DNA of 7,050 nt, taken from contig DYNS01000160.1 of assembly GCA_020720965.1 (NCBI GenBank), positions 1-7,050 on the forward strand, in the 5' to 3' direction. Both the position numbers and the translations under genes were made by a program. The notes beneath the pieces are model-generated. The model had not been told where the DNA came from. It saw only the letters and a program-made list of their open reading frames with translations, and made no database searches. This document shows positions 1 through 6,780 of the stretch, in pieces. The stretch's first letter is position 1. Each line of letters starts with the position of its first letter. The stretch comes from Anaerolinea sp. Its GTDB lineage: Bacteria; Chloroflexota; Anaerolineae; Anaerolineales; Villigracilaceae.

Positions 1-176
1 CGCAAGAGTTCATCGGTGTACTGGCGCGCCCAACGCCCGGCCTGTTGGTTTGCCAGGTTACGGTTAAATTGCAAAGGCACGCCCGCAATGCCAGCGCGGG
101 CCGATTCTTCTAATAGGGGGAGCAGGATAGCAAGCAGTTCTTTCTCTTCGTTGGTCCAAAACTCAGACAGGTTCAT
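1..176 (-). CDS. Phage minor head / capsid morphogenesis-like protein, N-terminal part (runs off left edge)
   Basis: The frame starts at ATG 176-174 and is open to the window edge, giving 58 complete residues beginning MNLSEFWTNEEKELLAILLP. The segment is acidic and helical, with a later stretch reading NRNLANQQAGRWARQYTDEL. This style is typical of the N-terminal region of Mu gpF / SPP1 gp7-type minor head proteins, which join the portal to the capsid during head assembly and are usually encoded directly downstream of the portal, as here. The start overlaps the 3' end of the 34-residue ORF by 14 bp, suggesting translational coupling; only a weak GGA-type ribosome site lies upstream. No disruption is visible in the portion present, but the upstream portal is broken, so expression is doubtful. 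The family call rests mainly on position and style; the diagnostic C-terminal domain is outside the window. Confidence 0.55.
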   Translation of the reverse strand, partial: MNLSEFWTNEEKELLAILLPLLEESARAGIAGVPLQFNRNLANQQAGRWARQYTDELL

Positions 177-267
177 TTTGTTTTTCCATCTCTGCGGTCA
201 GGCGGCGGACAAAACCGGCATAGTATTCTTGCAGGGCGCGGCGGGTGGCTTCAGCCAGGGCGCTCAT
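163..267 (-). CDS. Small 34-residue phage ORF between portal and minor head gene
   Basis: ATG 267-265 opens a short frame, MSALAEATRRALQEYYAGFV onward to a stop at 165-163. It begins 10 bp after the portal stop codon and its end overlaps the next gene start by 14 bp, the tight packing expected of a phage structural operon. The peptide is strongly amphipathic and probably a single alpha helix rich in Ala, Arg and Glu. A weak purine-rich GAAGAG lies just upstream of the start. I do not recognise it. It may be a genuine small phage protein, or a piece of the neighbouring minor head protein that was separated by an old frameshift, since the helical style matches that gene. The same frame is open upstream through antisense-like Pro-rich residues that look non-coding, which supports the internal ATG. 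Confidence 0.4.
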   Translation of the reverse strand: MSALAEATRRALQEYYAGFVRRLTAEMEKQNEPV

Positions 268-559
268 GGTCTCTTCGTTATCCGTAGGCTTCTTCCCAGC
301 TTTTGAGACGAAAGGGTTGTTGTTGGCCGTTCCCCTCCTGCGGGACGGCGGAAGCAAACAGGGCGTTGATTTCGGCGGGGGTGGCGGCTTTGGCAAGCCC
401 CTGGCGCACGCGCTCGCGCAGGTCGGCGGGCAAAATGTCGCTTTTGAAATCGGGGACGGACCATTTCTTTTTTAGGGCGCGCAAAGCTTTTTCGCGCCAC
501 TGGTTCAACTCCACTTTGATGGCGTGGTTGATGAAGGGTTGGATGTCACCCCCCTCAGT

Positions 560-597
560 CCCCCCAAATTCCGCGCTCTCCAGCGGAATTTGGGGGG
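560..597. repeat. Perfect palindrome with 15-bp arms inside the portal gene
   Basis: The left arm CCCCCCAAATTCCGC (560-574) is exactly complementary to the right arm GCGGAATTTGGGGGG (583-597), with an 8-base loop GCTCTCCA. It lies in the portal's Pro/Ser linker and is translated in frame as roughly PQIPLESAEFGG, so it has not itself broken the protein. C-rich and G-rich flanks extend the feature on either side. Perfect arms of this length are not expected from codon constraints and suggest an inserted REP- or MITE-like palindromic element. No transposase is present in the window. Confidence 0.8.
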
Positions 598-1223
598 AAG
601 GGTAGGAATTGAAGTCCGCTGGGGAGCGCGGGGCTGAAGGGGAAAATGATGCGCCAAACATGGGGTTGGCGGGCGGTTGGGCAGGCCGGAATTGCTGCGG
701 CACGCCCAACCGGTCTTGCACATAAGCCATGTCATACGCGCCCATCTGGGTATAGAGCTGGTCTACCTGAGCCATTGAAAGCTGGTCAGGCGCGGGGTTC
801 AGACCCACCCACTGGAACTTGAGCTCGGGGCGGCGCAGGTATTTGCGGATGATGAGATTGAACAGGCTGAACAAATAGCCGGTGATGGGCCAAACCATAG
901 AGCGCATCTGAAGCTCTGCATTGCCCTGCATAAAACCCTTGCCGCCCAGCCCCTCGCCAGGTATCAGGCCAAATTCGGCAGGGTTGTTGCCAAATGCCCA
1001 GCAGGCTACCTGCATCAGGTATTTGTCCACGTCAATGTTGTCCACGTCGTTTTGCTGGAAGGGGAAAACCGGGTTGGTGGCTCCTGTGCCGCCCGGCAGC
1101 CAGATGATTTTGTTGGCACGCGCTACATCCCCCTGCACCAGGGCGTTGAAGTATTGCGTCCAGACTTCAATCTGTTCGGGCGTCCAACTTTCGGGCAGGA
1201 ACCCAAACGCGCCGGGCATGTTG

Positions 1224-1226
1224 CCC
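1224..1226 (-). other. One-base frameshift site splitting the portal gene
   Basis: On the minus strand the sequence reads AAC CGA GGG CAA CAT. The upstream frame gives YYNRGQHARR, while the downstream homologous frame needs YYNRGNMPGA. Removing a single G from the GGG restores CGA GGC AAC ATG and fuses the two fragments seamlessly. There is no long slippery run or obvious stimulatory structure, so a programmed shift is unlikely; mutation or a read error are the options. Confidence 0.75.
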
Positions 1227-1886
1227 TCGGTTGTAGTAACCGATTTTCTGCGCATCTTTGCGGATGGCGGTGTTGATGGCGGTTAACACCCATTCGATGG
1301 GGCTTTCACCGTAGGGGGTGTAGACCTTGGTGTTGAGCGGGCGGTAGAGCAGGCGGTCAGAAGGGTAGTGGGTGTTGGCTACGCCGTGCAATACCTGGAG
1401 ATACGCCGGGAAAGGCGGCTGGGGCGTGCGCCCGCGCATATCCACCAGCGGGCGAATGGTAGTTCCGTCTATCAACTCTAGAATTGTGCGACCATCCTGG
1501 TTTTTGTTTGGGTATAACGTCACCGCATCGGTGACGAGCAGCTCTTCGATGAGCATGTTTATCCAGGCGTCAAAGTCGGTCACGCCATCGGGGAACTCGA
1601 AGAAATCCACCACGCTTTGGGTTTCGGCGCTGCGCTGCTGCCAAGCCCCCCCGGCTTCTTTGCGGCTGGGCACAATTTCCCATTCCAGCCCGCGCACCTG
1701 GCGTTTGATAAGCTCGATGTTCAGGCGAATTTCTTTGCTGGCGGCAGCCAGGGCGCGCAAGGCAGCGAAGGGCAGCACGTTGTGCCCGGCGCGCGGGGTA
1801 GTGATAAGGTTAACGCCGGGCTGGTATTCGTACAGGTGCGGGTCGTCTTCGCCATATTGGGGCGTGGGCGGGGTTCCCGGCCCAAA

Positions 1887-1918
1887 ACCTACGCGAAAAA
1901 ACGCGAGTTTCCGTAGGT
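1887..1918. repeat. Hairpin at the broken 5' end of the portal
   Basis: ACCTACG (1887-1893) is complementary to CGTAGGT (1912-1918) across an 18-base loop. Inside is a second small symmetry, CGCG-AAAAAA-CGCG (1892-1905). The hairpin begins exactly where recognisable portal sequence (FRVGFGPG) ends. A GTAG tetranucleotide at the foot of a hairpin is the hallmark of REP elements mobilised by REP-associated Y1 transposases; the match here is suggestive only. Confidence 0.55.
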
Positions 1919-1946
1919 CGAACGAGTTTTTGCAGAGAACTGGACA

Positions 1947-2039
1947 CTAAGATTCTTGAAAAACAGTCCACAAATCAGCGCCTTCGGGGGGGATTTCGCT
2001 AAAGTTGAAGGCACGCACGACATACCATTGTTTAGTTAC
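1947..2039 (-). pseudogene. Small phage ORF remnant downstream of dnaB
   Basis: The frame reads TKQWYVVRAFNFSEIPPEGA and ends at TAG 1949-1947. It looks like coding sequence (aromatic-rich, well-formed) but has no valid start: the codon where a start would be expected, right at the end of the dnaB frame, is GTA (2039-2037) preceded by GGA. A change from GTG to GTA would explain this, and the layout would then be the usual overlapping stop/start of a phage operon. Downstream, the same frame continues after the TAG into the portal frame, which I take as coincidence. The product is unrecognised. It may originally have been longer and truncated at the junction with the portal. Confidence 0.3.
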
Positions 2040-2706
2040 TCCGTTTCTTTTGTTCGGCGGCTTCCACAAAGCGGAACTGCGCCGCCTAGAAGAGCAGACC
2101 GGTCTTGCCGATTTTGCCGCTCCGGTTCTTGTCGAACTTGGCAACCGACTCGTTGCTCTCTGGCTTGGGGCGGGCAAGGAACATCACCACATCGGCATCG
2201 TTCTCAATTGCGCCGGTCTCGCGCAGGTCGGAGAGTTGGGGTTCTTTCTCGGCGCGTTTCTCCACCTCCCGGTTCAGTTGGGCAGCCACCAACACCGGCA
2301 CATCCAACTCTCCCGCCAAAATTTTCAACTCCCGCGAGATGGCGGCGACTTCCTCCTGCCGGTTCGCGCTCTTGCCATCCCCGCGCATCAGTTGCAGGTA
2401 ATCCACCACCAGCATCTTCATGCCATGCTCCATCTTCGCCTTGTGCGCCATCGCCCGCAGTTTCTCCGGGGTCAGGCTCGGGGTGTAGCGTATCCACATC
2501 TGGGTATTGGCGGAAGTTTCAATGCCATGCGCTAAATTTTCCAAGCCTTCTTCAGTGTCCACTACCCCATCCGTGAGCAGGTTGGCGCTCATGTTGGTCT
2601 GGGCGGCAAGGATGCGGGCAGCGACCTCCAAGCCCTCCATCTCCAGCGAGTAGAACATCACCCGGCTGCCGTTTTGGGCGGCGTGAAAGGCGACATTAGT
2701 CCCCAA
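2032..2706 (-). pseudogene. dnaB: Replicative DNA helicase (DnaB-like), C-terminal fragment with internal stop
   Basis: The translated segment GTNVAFHAAQNGSRVMFYSLEM onward is the RecA-like ATPase domain of DnaB helicases, which unwind DNA at replication forks. Visible motifs are the FYSLEM strand, Walker B with MLVVDYLQLM, the Gln motif region VLVAAQLNREVEKR, the LSDLRETGAIENDADVVMFL sensor region and the C-terminal KNRSG (arginine-finger/loop) segment. Homology begins just after where the Walker A GxxGxGKT would be, so the ATP-binding loop and the whole N-terminal domain are absent. A TAG at 2088-2086 interrupts the extreme C-terminus; in the same frame the sequence continues AAQFRFVEAAEQKKRSN to a TAA at 2034-2032, so the stop is a point mutation. 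An ATG at 2772 opens the frame but lies in the palindromic sequence and is not the native start. It is non-functional and phage-type by its neighbours. Confidence 0.8.
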
Positions 2707-2712
2707 AAGCCA

Positions 2713-2804
2713 CCTGTGCCCTGCACAGGGTATTCGGGCTATCCAAAGAAGTCGGCTAAAGCCAACTTCCACGAACTAAGGCAGGGACTGCGTAGCGTCC
2801 CGCC
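2713..2804. repeat. Run of three hairpins at the truncated end of dnaB
   Basis: Three inverted repeats lie in tandem. First, CCTGTGC (2713-2719) pairs with GCACAGG (2723-2729). Second, GAAGTCGGCT (2748-2757) pairs with AGCCAACTTC (2760-2769), nine of ten positions. Third, GGCAGGGAC (2780-2788) pairs with GTCCCGCC (2797-2804) with one bulged A and a GTAG-containing loop. The array starts within ten bases of the point where DnaB homology ends. It may be a composite REP/MITE-like element inserted there, or the scar of a rearrangement. It also lies downstream of the lipoprotein gene, where the last hairpin might aid transcript termination, but no U-run follows it. Confidence 0.65.
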
Positions 2805-2806
2805 AA

Positions 2807-2885
2807 TTTGCCCAAAAGCGGTACGGCTGAGCAGTTACCAAAGATTTAGAGAAGCGGCTCTATTAACTGACCTGATGCCGTTATT
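2807..2885. other. Non-coding spacer between palindromes and lipoprotein gene
   Basis: No supported gene is visible. The only structure is a weak 4-bp hairpin, AGAG (2848-2851) with CTCT (2858-2861). The lipoprotein's TAG stop (2888-2886) immediately follows. Confidence 0.4.
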
Positions 2886-5714
2886 CTAAGGTGAAAACGA
2901 TAAAACGTAGAGATACACAGTCCCTGGCGGCATACCACCAATCACGCCGCCGGTTGACTCATTGATGGGCAATATCCCGTCGGCGCATTCTGCCGGGTTG
3001 AGCGCCACTTCTGAGATAACAATATTTTGGGATTCGATGTTATTGGCGCGCGGGTCGGCTGGGGAACCGTCGGGGGCGGTGAGCGCGTAACGGGTGAGGG
3101 CGCGGCACTCGTTGAACGGAAGATTCAGGGTAACGGGAGTTGTCCCGTCGCCAAAATCCATTCCGTCATGCTCGCCATCCAGTTTGCGCGATAGCACGAA
3201 AACGGAGAGGGTGTCTTCACTCTGAATGGCGTAGGCAGAAATGAGCGGAATCTCTTCACCTTCGCGGGCGTAGGTCGGCACGCCCTCGAGGCTGGTTTGC
3301 AACATGACATCGCCAGAGGCATAGCGGTTACGCATCTCCAGCGCCAGCCAGCCCGGATGCGGTCTGAAACTGCCCGCTTCTGGCATGGTGTGCGAACTCC
3401 AAGCATCGCCGCCGCCCATTGCAAAATATTCCTGGTGGGCATAGCCGTTGAGACTGGAATACAACCAGGCATCCAGAGCGCTCACTCCCATGCCTAATGA
3501 TTTCCCATACAATTCCGAAATCGCCACTTGCTCATCCGTGCCTTGCCCTGGCACATAATAGCCACTGGGACCGCCTTCATAGGCAATCGGGCGATAGTTG
3601 GCGCGATTTTCGGCTGCCAGTTGGTTGCGCACGGCAGCTATATTCTCAATCAGCGGGAACATCGTCAGGTACGCACCGACCAGGGTTTCCTGCATTCCAT
3701 GGTCATCAAAGGTCTGGAATGGCTCCTCGCCGGTTTCCCATTTGGGTCCAACGTAATTGGCGTGTCCAAGATAGGCGGTTAACGTGGGGGCTTGTTGTGC
3801 AGCCAACTCGCCGTAAGAATCGCCCCACTCGTTCAGGGAAGCCTCGTAATTGGCGTTCAACGCAAATTTGATTTTGCTGCCGAGATGGTACTCACTCCAC
3901 CAGGGTTGGGCGGCAACATATTGGACAAAGTAATGCTCTGCAAATAAACCGTATTCACGCCCACCTGAATGTATCCAGCCAGGGCGACCAAAACCATCCC
4001 AGCCAAAGCCACCTACGCCAGCGTGCCAGGTTTCGTTGCCAAATTCGAGCACAATTTCGCGGAATTCATCTGTCCAAGGCGTACCGCTGCCGCGCTGCTG
4101 AGAACGTAAATAAGCCCAGGGTTTGGTTTGTGGAGTGTCAACTGCCGGGTCGTAGGGCACACCGAGATATTCCACCAGTTGCAGCCATTCAATTTCGGTA
4201 TATTCTTCCGAAAGCGTGATGTAGGGCACGGCGCGGTCTTGCGGATTGTCACCCGTTGCCAGAGTAAGGTTGAGCGCCTGCGGAACGGTAACGGTTTGCC
4301 CGTTTGCAGGCTGGATATTGTAGATAAAATCTAACCGGCTATTGGCGTAATTGGAAAGCAAATGCGCCATGTCAGAATGACCAACATAGGTGGTGGTATA
4401 AAATCGCAGAGCCGGTTTAATGCCGCTGGCAGGCAGCGCATTCATCACAGATTGAAAGGTGGTTTGATTGGGGGTAAACGGGCTAAATTGGTGCTCCGCA
4501 TCGTAACGATAGACGATGAAATTATCGAGCCAGAGACGGCCCGGTCCTTCGATGACCTGAATCCCTACATCGGCGTGACCCTGGGCGGCGGATGGGTATG
4601 CGGGGGCGACAAAGTCGTAGGTGAATTTTTGCCATTGGTCGGTCACCTGCCAGGCGGCGCTTTGTGTCAGGCTTTCATAAGGACCGCCGGCATAAAAACG
4701 TACACTTGCGTTGGCAAGCCCCTCCTGCCGTAGCCAGACCTCGGCGCGGTAGGTTGCTCCAGGCGTGAGTTGACTGTACCATTGCCCTTCACCCTCATCG
4801 TGGCCATGGAAAAGATACTGCCCGGCACGCCCGCCAGCAGGGGAGAGAATAGTCAGTTGCAGGCAGGTTTCACCCGGTTCACTAAAGTCGTTGGGCAAAC
4901 TAGCGGGGTGAGGCACAAGCGCAGCGCTCATTTCTTCGGGCTGGACACTCAAAATGTTCACGTTCTCAACAAACCACTCGTGTAAGCGCGTGTTAACTTG
5001 CGACTTCGGAAGCAGTTTTTTTTCAACGGTGATGATGGCATGGTCGCCGTAAGCCAGTCTGAGTGTTTCGTCTGAAAGATAAACACGATTCGCGCTGCCT
5101 TCAGAACCATCTGCAACCCAGCCGCCTGCCGGAACCTGGGTTTCGCCAAGGAATATCACATGGTCTGCGCCGCTGACATCTTCCAGCGCTGTCCCCCCGC
5201 CATAGGAGAGCGGCTGACCGCTGGCATCCACAATTCGGTACAGGCGCACGGTCGCGCCATCGCCAAACCCGGCTGCGTTTTGGTCAAACATGTGTATGCC
5301 GCCCAAACTCTGTTCCCACTCCATCCAACCGGAGCCAGTCTGTTCCACGCGCACCAGGTAACGAGCAATGGCTGGCTCCATGCCGCTGCCCCAAATCAGA
5401 TTATTGGTGAGCAGATTAGTGCCGCCGGAAAGAAAGTCCAGGTTTATCCCTATCGGTTCGATATCATTAGCAACGATAGTATTACTGATGGTGATATTGA
5501 CGGGAGCAAGCGACCCGCTGTTGTGTATGGCGGGTGTTGGTGTCGGTAGCGGCGAGCGCGTTGTGGGCGAGGCTACCGGGTTAAGGGTTAGGGCAACCGC
5601 AGGAGCAGCCGTGAGTTGTTCGGCTTGCTGGCATGACGAAAGCGGTAACATCACAAAGGAGACGAAGAGTATGGCAACGGACAGAGTCTTATAAATACGA
5701 AAATTTTGAAACAT
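2886..5714 (-). CDS. Putative secreted glycoside hydrolase lipoprotein with embedded carbohydrate-binding-like domain
   Basis: An intact 942-residue protein. Residues 1-28 form a lipoprotein signal: basic start, hydrophobic core and lipobox LPLSSC with Cys28, so it should be anchored outside the membrane. A Pro/Thr/Ser linker (about 47-62, with PLPTPTPAI) follows. Residues 70-250 begin NITISNTIVANDIEPIGINL, the style of the N-terminal strand of clan GH-A-like enzymes. Residues 283-405 resemble a CBM4/9-type beta-sandwich: LTPGATYRAEVWLR, then WQKFTYDF, then GRLWLDNFIVYRYD. Residues 430-800 look like a TIM-barrel: IVLEFGNETW (Glu561, candidate acid/base) and IAYEGGPSGYY (Glu713, candidate nucleophile) fit the family logic. 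The C-terminus is a probable beta domain. The start is ATG 5714 with AAAGGA seven bases upstream. It is monocistronic. The substrate is unknown; a purely glycan-binding protein is the alternative. Motif roles are inferred. Confidence 0.7.
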   Translation of the reverse strand: MFQNFRIYKTLSVAILFVSFVMLPLSSCQQAEQLTAAPAVALTLNPVASPTTRSPLPTPTPAIHNSGSLAPVNITISNTIVANDIEPIGINLDFLSGGTNLLTNNLIWGSGMEPAIARYLVRVEQTGSGWMEWEQSLGGIHMFDQNAAGFGDGATVRLYRIVDASGQPLSYGGGTALEDVSGADHVIFLGETQVPAGGWVADGSEGSANRVYLSDETLRLAYGDHAIITVEKKLLPKSQVNTRLHEWFVENVNILSVQPEEMSAALVPHPASLPNDFSEPGETCLQLTILSPAGGRAGQYLFHGHDEGEGQWYSQLTPGATYRAEVWLRQEGLANASVRFYAGGPYESLTQSAAWQVTDQWQKFTYDFVAPAYPSAAQGHADVGIQVIEGPGRLWLDNFIVYRYDAEHQFSPFTPNQTTFQSVMNALPASGIKPALRFYTTTYVGHSDMAHLLSNYANSRLDFIYNIQPANGQTVTVPQALNLTLATGDNPQDRAVPYITLSEEYTEIEWLQLVEYLGVPYDPAVDTPQTKPWAYLRSQQRGSGTPWTDEFREIVLEFGNETWHAGVGGFGWDGFGRPGWIHSGGREYGLFAEHYFVQYVAAQPWWSEYHLGSKIKFALNANYEASLNEWGDSYGELAAQQAPTLTAYLGHANYVGPKWETGEEPFQTFDDHGMQETLVGAYLTMFPLIENIAAVRNQLAAENRANYRPIAYEGGPSGYYVPGQGTDEQVAISELYGKSLGMGVSALDAWLYSSLNGYAHQEYFAMGGGDAWSSHTMPEAGSFRPHPGWLALEMRNRYASGDVMLQTSLEGVPTYAREGEEIPLISAYAIQSEDTLSVFVLSRKLDGEHDGMDFGDGTTPVTLNLPFNECRALTRYALTAPDGSPADPRANNIESQNIVISEVALNPAECADGILPINESTGGVIGGMPPGTVYLYVLSFSP

Positions 5715-5831
5715 ACCTATTCCTTTCTGTTTTCATGCCCCAATACCTAATATGCGAAATCTTACTTTAGCGCCTTTTTACAATCCTTAAGAGCCCAGAC
5801 ATAATGTGCAGCGGTATTAGACATCTGGCAA

Positions 5832-6239
5832 CTACCTTGCCAATTCCTTTTTGTACAAGGTAAACGCCGCCCAAAATTCGGGAATGAGGAAGACGACAAG
5901 CCAGATTACACCTAACATGACAGGGTTATACCCGCCGATGTCGAATTTAAGGGTGGCAACTAAATCTAACAGTTCAACCACAAAGCGCAAGGTAAACATG
6001 GAAAGCAGAATTTTTGAATCTCGCGTAAAAAGCCCAAAGAGACAAAGCACAAAAATCCCCGCATTTCTCGCCGCGTAAAAGTAGGCAACGGGTTGAGCAT
6101 TGGCAAAATCAATGCCGAGGTTGGTGAATATATACTGAGGGGCAAAATAACCCATGAGAGTGGTGCTCATGCTCAGCAGGGTTAGAAAACCGGCATACCA
6201 AATAATCCAACGCGGGGCAGGATTTTGAACGGTGAACAT
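5832..6239 (-). CDS. Small four-helix membrane protein of unknown function
   Basis: A 135-residue integral membrane protein with about four hydrophobic spans: near 11-33 (WIIWYAGFLTLLSMSTTLMG), 52-72 (AYFYAARNAGIFVLCLFGLF), 75-95 and 104-128 (VMLGVIWLVVFLIPEFWAAF). Loops are short and the C-terminus is basic (KKELAR). An Ala-Arg-Asn in span two and an Arg in span three are polar residues inside the membrane region and may be functional. It resembles the size and layout of small DUF-type four-helix proteins, but I cannot name the family. The start is ATG 6239 with a strong AAAGGAGT ribosome site. It is the second gene of a pair, 11 bp after the stop of the 161-residue gene, whose 3' end overlaps its ribosome site, so the two are probably co-transcribed and coupled. 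Confidence 0.75.
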   Translation of the reverse strand: MFTVQNPAPRWIIWYAGFLTLLSMSTTLMGYFAPQYIFTNLGIDFANAQPVAYFYAARNAGIFVLCLFGLFTRDSKILLSMFTLRFVVELLDLVATLKFDIGGYNPVMLGVIWLVVFLIPEFWAAFTLYKKELAR

Positions 6240-6250
6240 GGCTTACTCCT

Positions 6251-6736
6251 TTAGGCTTGGCGAATCTGAAATTGGATGTTTTCTGCTTCTTTGCGCGATG
6301 GAAAATCGCCGCAGCGGATTTTATATCTATCCAAAAAGTGAATTTCGAGGCTATAGGTATCTGGTCCGTTGTCCCAGTCATGTTCAAGGATTTCTGTTTT
6401 GGTTATATCGCCAAAAGAGTAGTGTTTTGTACGCAGGGCGCTGAAAGCGGTTTTGTATTTGTGGGCGATGGTCTGTTTTTTTAAGTCAAAGATGACGGTC
6501 TGGTCTAAACCCAGTAATGCCCCACCGATGAACCCAACACTGACAGAGATGGCTCCCAAAGATAGGATGATGAAAAACAGCATGAGAAGGGAGAACTCGC
6601 TCCAGCGGGGTTTGATAAGCAATTCATAAGGAGCCAGCCATGGAAACAAACCAAAGACAAAAAGAAACACCCGCATCCCTATGGGCATAGTCTCTGTAAA
6701 TTCTATGTGCGTTTCGGTTTGAATCACGTTTTTCAT
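6251..6736 (-). CDS. Two-span membrane protein with C-terminal soluble beta-rich domain, unknown function
   Basis: A 161-residue protein. Two hydrophobic spans are seen at about 20-40 (GMRVFLFVFGLFPWLAPYEL) and 49-75 (LLMLFFIILSLGAISVSVGF). A soluble tail of about 85 residues follows, with alternating strand-like segments: TVIFDLKKQTI, YSFGDITKTEI, YSLEIHFLDRYKI, and a final helix, SRKEAENIQFQIRQA. This two-helix hairpin followed by a short beta domain and closing helix is the layout of bacterial PH-like membrane proteins; that comparison is by architecture only. The start is ATG 6736 with AAGGAG eight bases upstream and a consensus -10 box behind it. It is the first gene of a two-gene unit with the 135-residue membrane protein. 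Its function is not known; a membrane partner role for the neighbour is plausible. Confidence 0.75.
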   Translation of the reverse strand: MKNVIQTETHIEFTETMPIGMRVFLFVFGLFPWLAPYELLIKPRWSEFSLLMLFFIILSLGAISVSVGFIGGALLGLDQTVIFDLKKQTIAHKYKTAFSALRTKHYSFGDITKTEILEHDWDNGPDTYSLEIHFLDRYKIRCGDFPSRKEAENIQFQIRQA

Positions 6737-6756
6737 GAACTGCTCCTTCTCGGTGG

Positions 6757-6762
6757 ATTATA
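6757..6762 (-). promoter_or_regulatory. -10 box (TATAAT) of the membrane-protein operon
   Basis: On the minus strand the sequence CCGGTATAATCC contains a perfect TATAAT, 20 bases upstream of ATG 6736. The 17-19 base upstream position has no good TTGACA, so the -35 is weak and the promoter may depend on an activator. The implied transcript leader is very short, just long enough for the AAGGAG site. Confidence 0.5.
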
Positions 6763-6780
6763 CCGGTTAGAAGGACAGAG

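Larger units (their letters stand above)
278..1255 (-). pseudogene. Phage portal protein, C-terminal fragment (downstream of frameshift)
   Basis: This open frame carries the C-terminal two thirds of a phage portal protein, the ring protein through which DNA enters the head. Real homology starts at about NMPGAFGFLPESW (from 1222 down); the residues before it, from the ATG at 1255, are out-of-frame sequence. The conserved core includes QQNDVDNIDVDKYLMQVACW, a Gly-rich segment with FGLIPGEGLGGKGFMQGN, and the helical stem region around YLFSLFNLIIRKYLRRPELK. It is followed by a low-complexity Pro/Ser linker and a helical C-terminus ending EEAYG. The linker contains a perfect palindrome (560-597) translated in frame. 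The reading frame joins the upstream portal fragment if one base of the GGG at 1226-1224 is removed. An internal ATG at 1219-1217 with GAGGG upstream could allow re-initiation, but the product would lack the N-terminal domain. Confidence 0.8.
1167..1946 (-). pseudogene. Phage portal protein, N-terminal fragment, frameshifted and lacking a start codon
   Basis: The frame is open from 1946 and reads recognisably as portal from about RVGFGPGTPPTPQYGEDD (near 1893) through a GTG at 1778 (NVLPFAALRALAAASKEIRL) to RKDAQKIGYYNRG. It then leaves the portal frame and stops at 1167. The NIELIKRQVRGLEWEIVP segment and the DAVTLYPN and LELIDGTTIRPLVD stretches are typical of the wing/clip part of long-tailed phage portals. 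Because homology extends well upstream of the GTG, that codon is an artefact of ORF calling and the true start is missing. The frame runs instead into a hairpin at 1887-1918 and then unrelated residues up to a TAG at 1949-1947. Loss of the start plus the +1 frameshift make this a pseudogene rather than a sequencing slip alone. Confidence 0.8.

Noticed and set aside
1215..1230. Programmed ribosomal frameshift in the portal
   Set aside because: There is no heptameric slippery sequence, and portal genes are not known for this; the other lesions nearby favour mutation.
1372..1950. Plus-strand 192-residue open frame
   Set aside because: It is antisense to the portal N-terminal fragment, which has clear family sequence; the plus-strand product is Ser/Arg-rich and unrecognisable.
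1956..2576. Plus-strand 206-residue open frame
   Set aside because: It is antisense to the DnaB remnant with Pro/Ser/Arg-biased composition, a typical shadow.
2713..2804. CRISPR array or structured riboregulator
   Set aside because: The hairpins differ in sequence and spacing, so there is no direct-repeat periodicity, and no known RNA family is recognisable.
4362..4733. Plus-strand 123-residue frame antisense to the lipoprotein
   Set aside because: The lipoprotein frame is intact with a signal peptide and ribosome site; the antisense frame has neither.
5770..5830. Rho-independent terminator after the 135-residue gene
   Set aside because: Only a 5-bp CCAGA/TCTGG arm pair with a long loop is present and no U-run follows.
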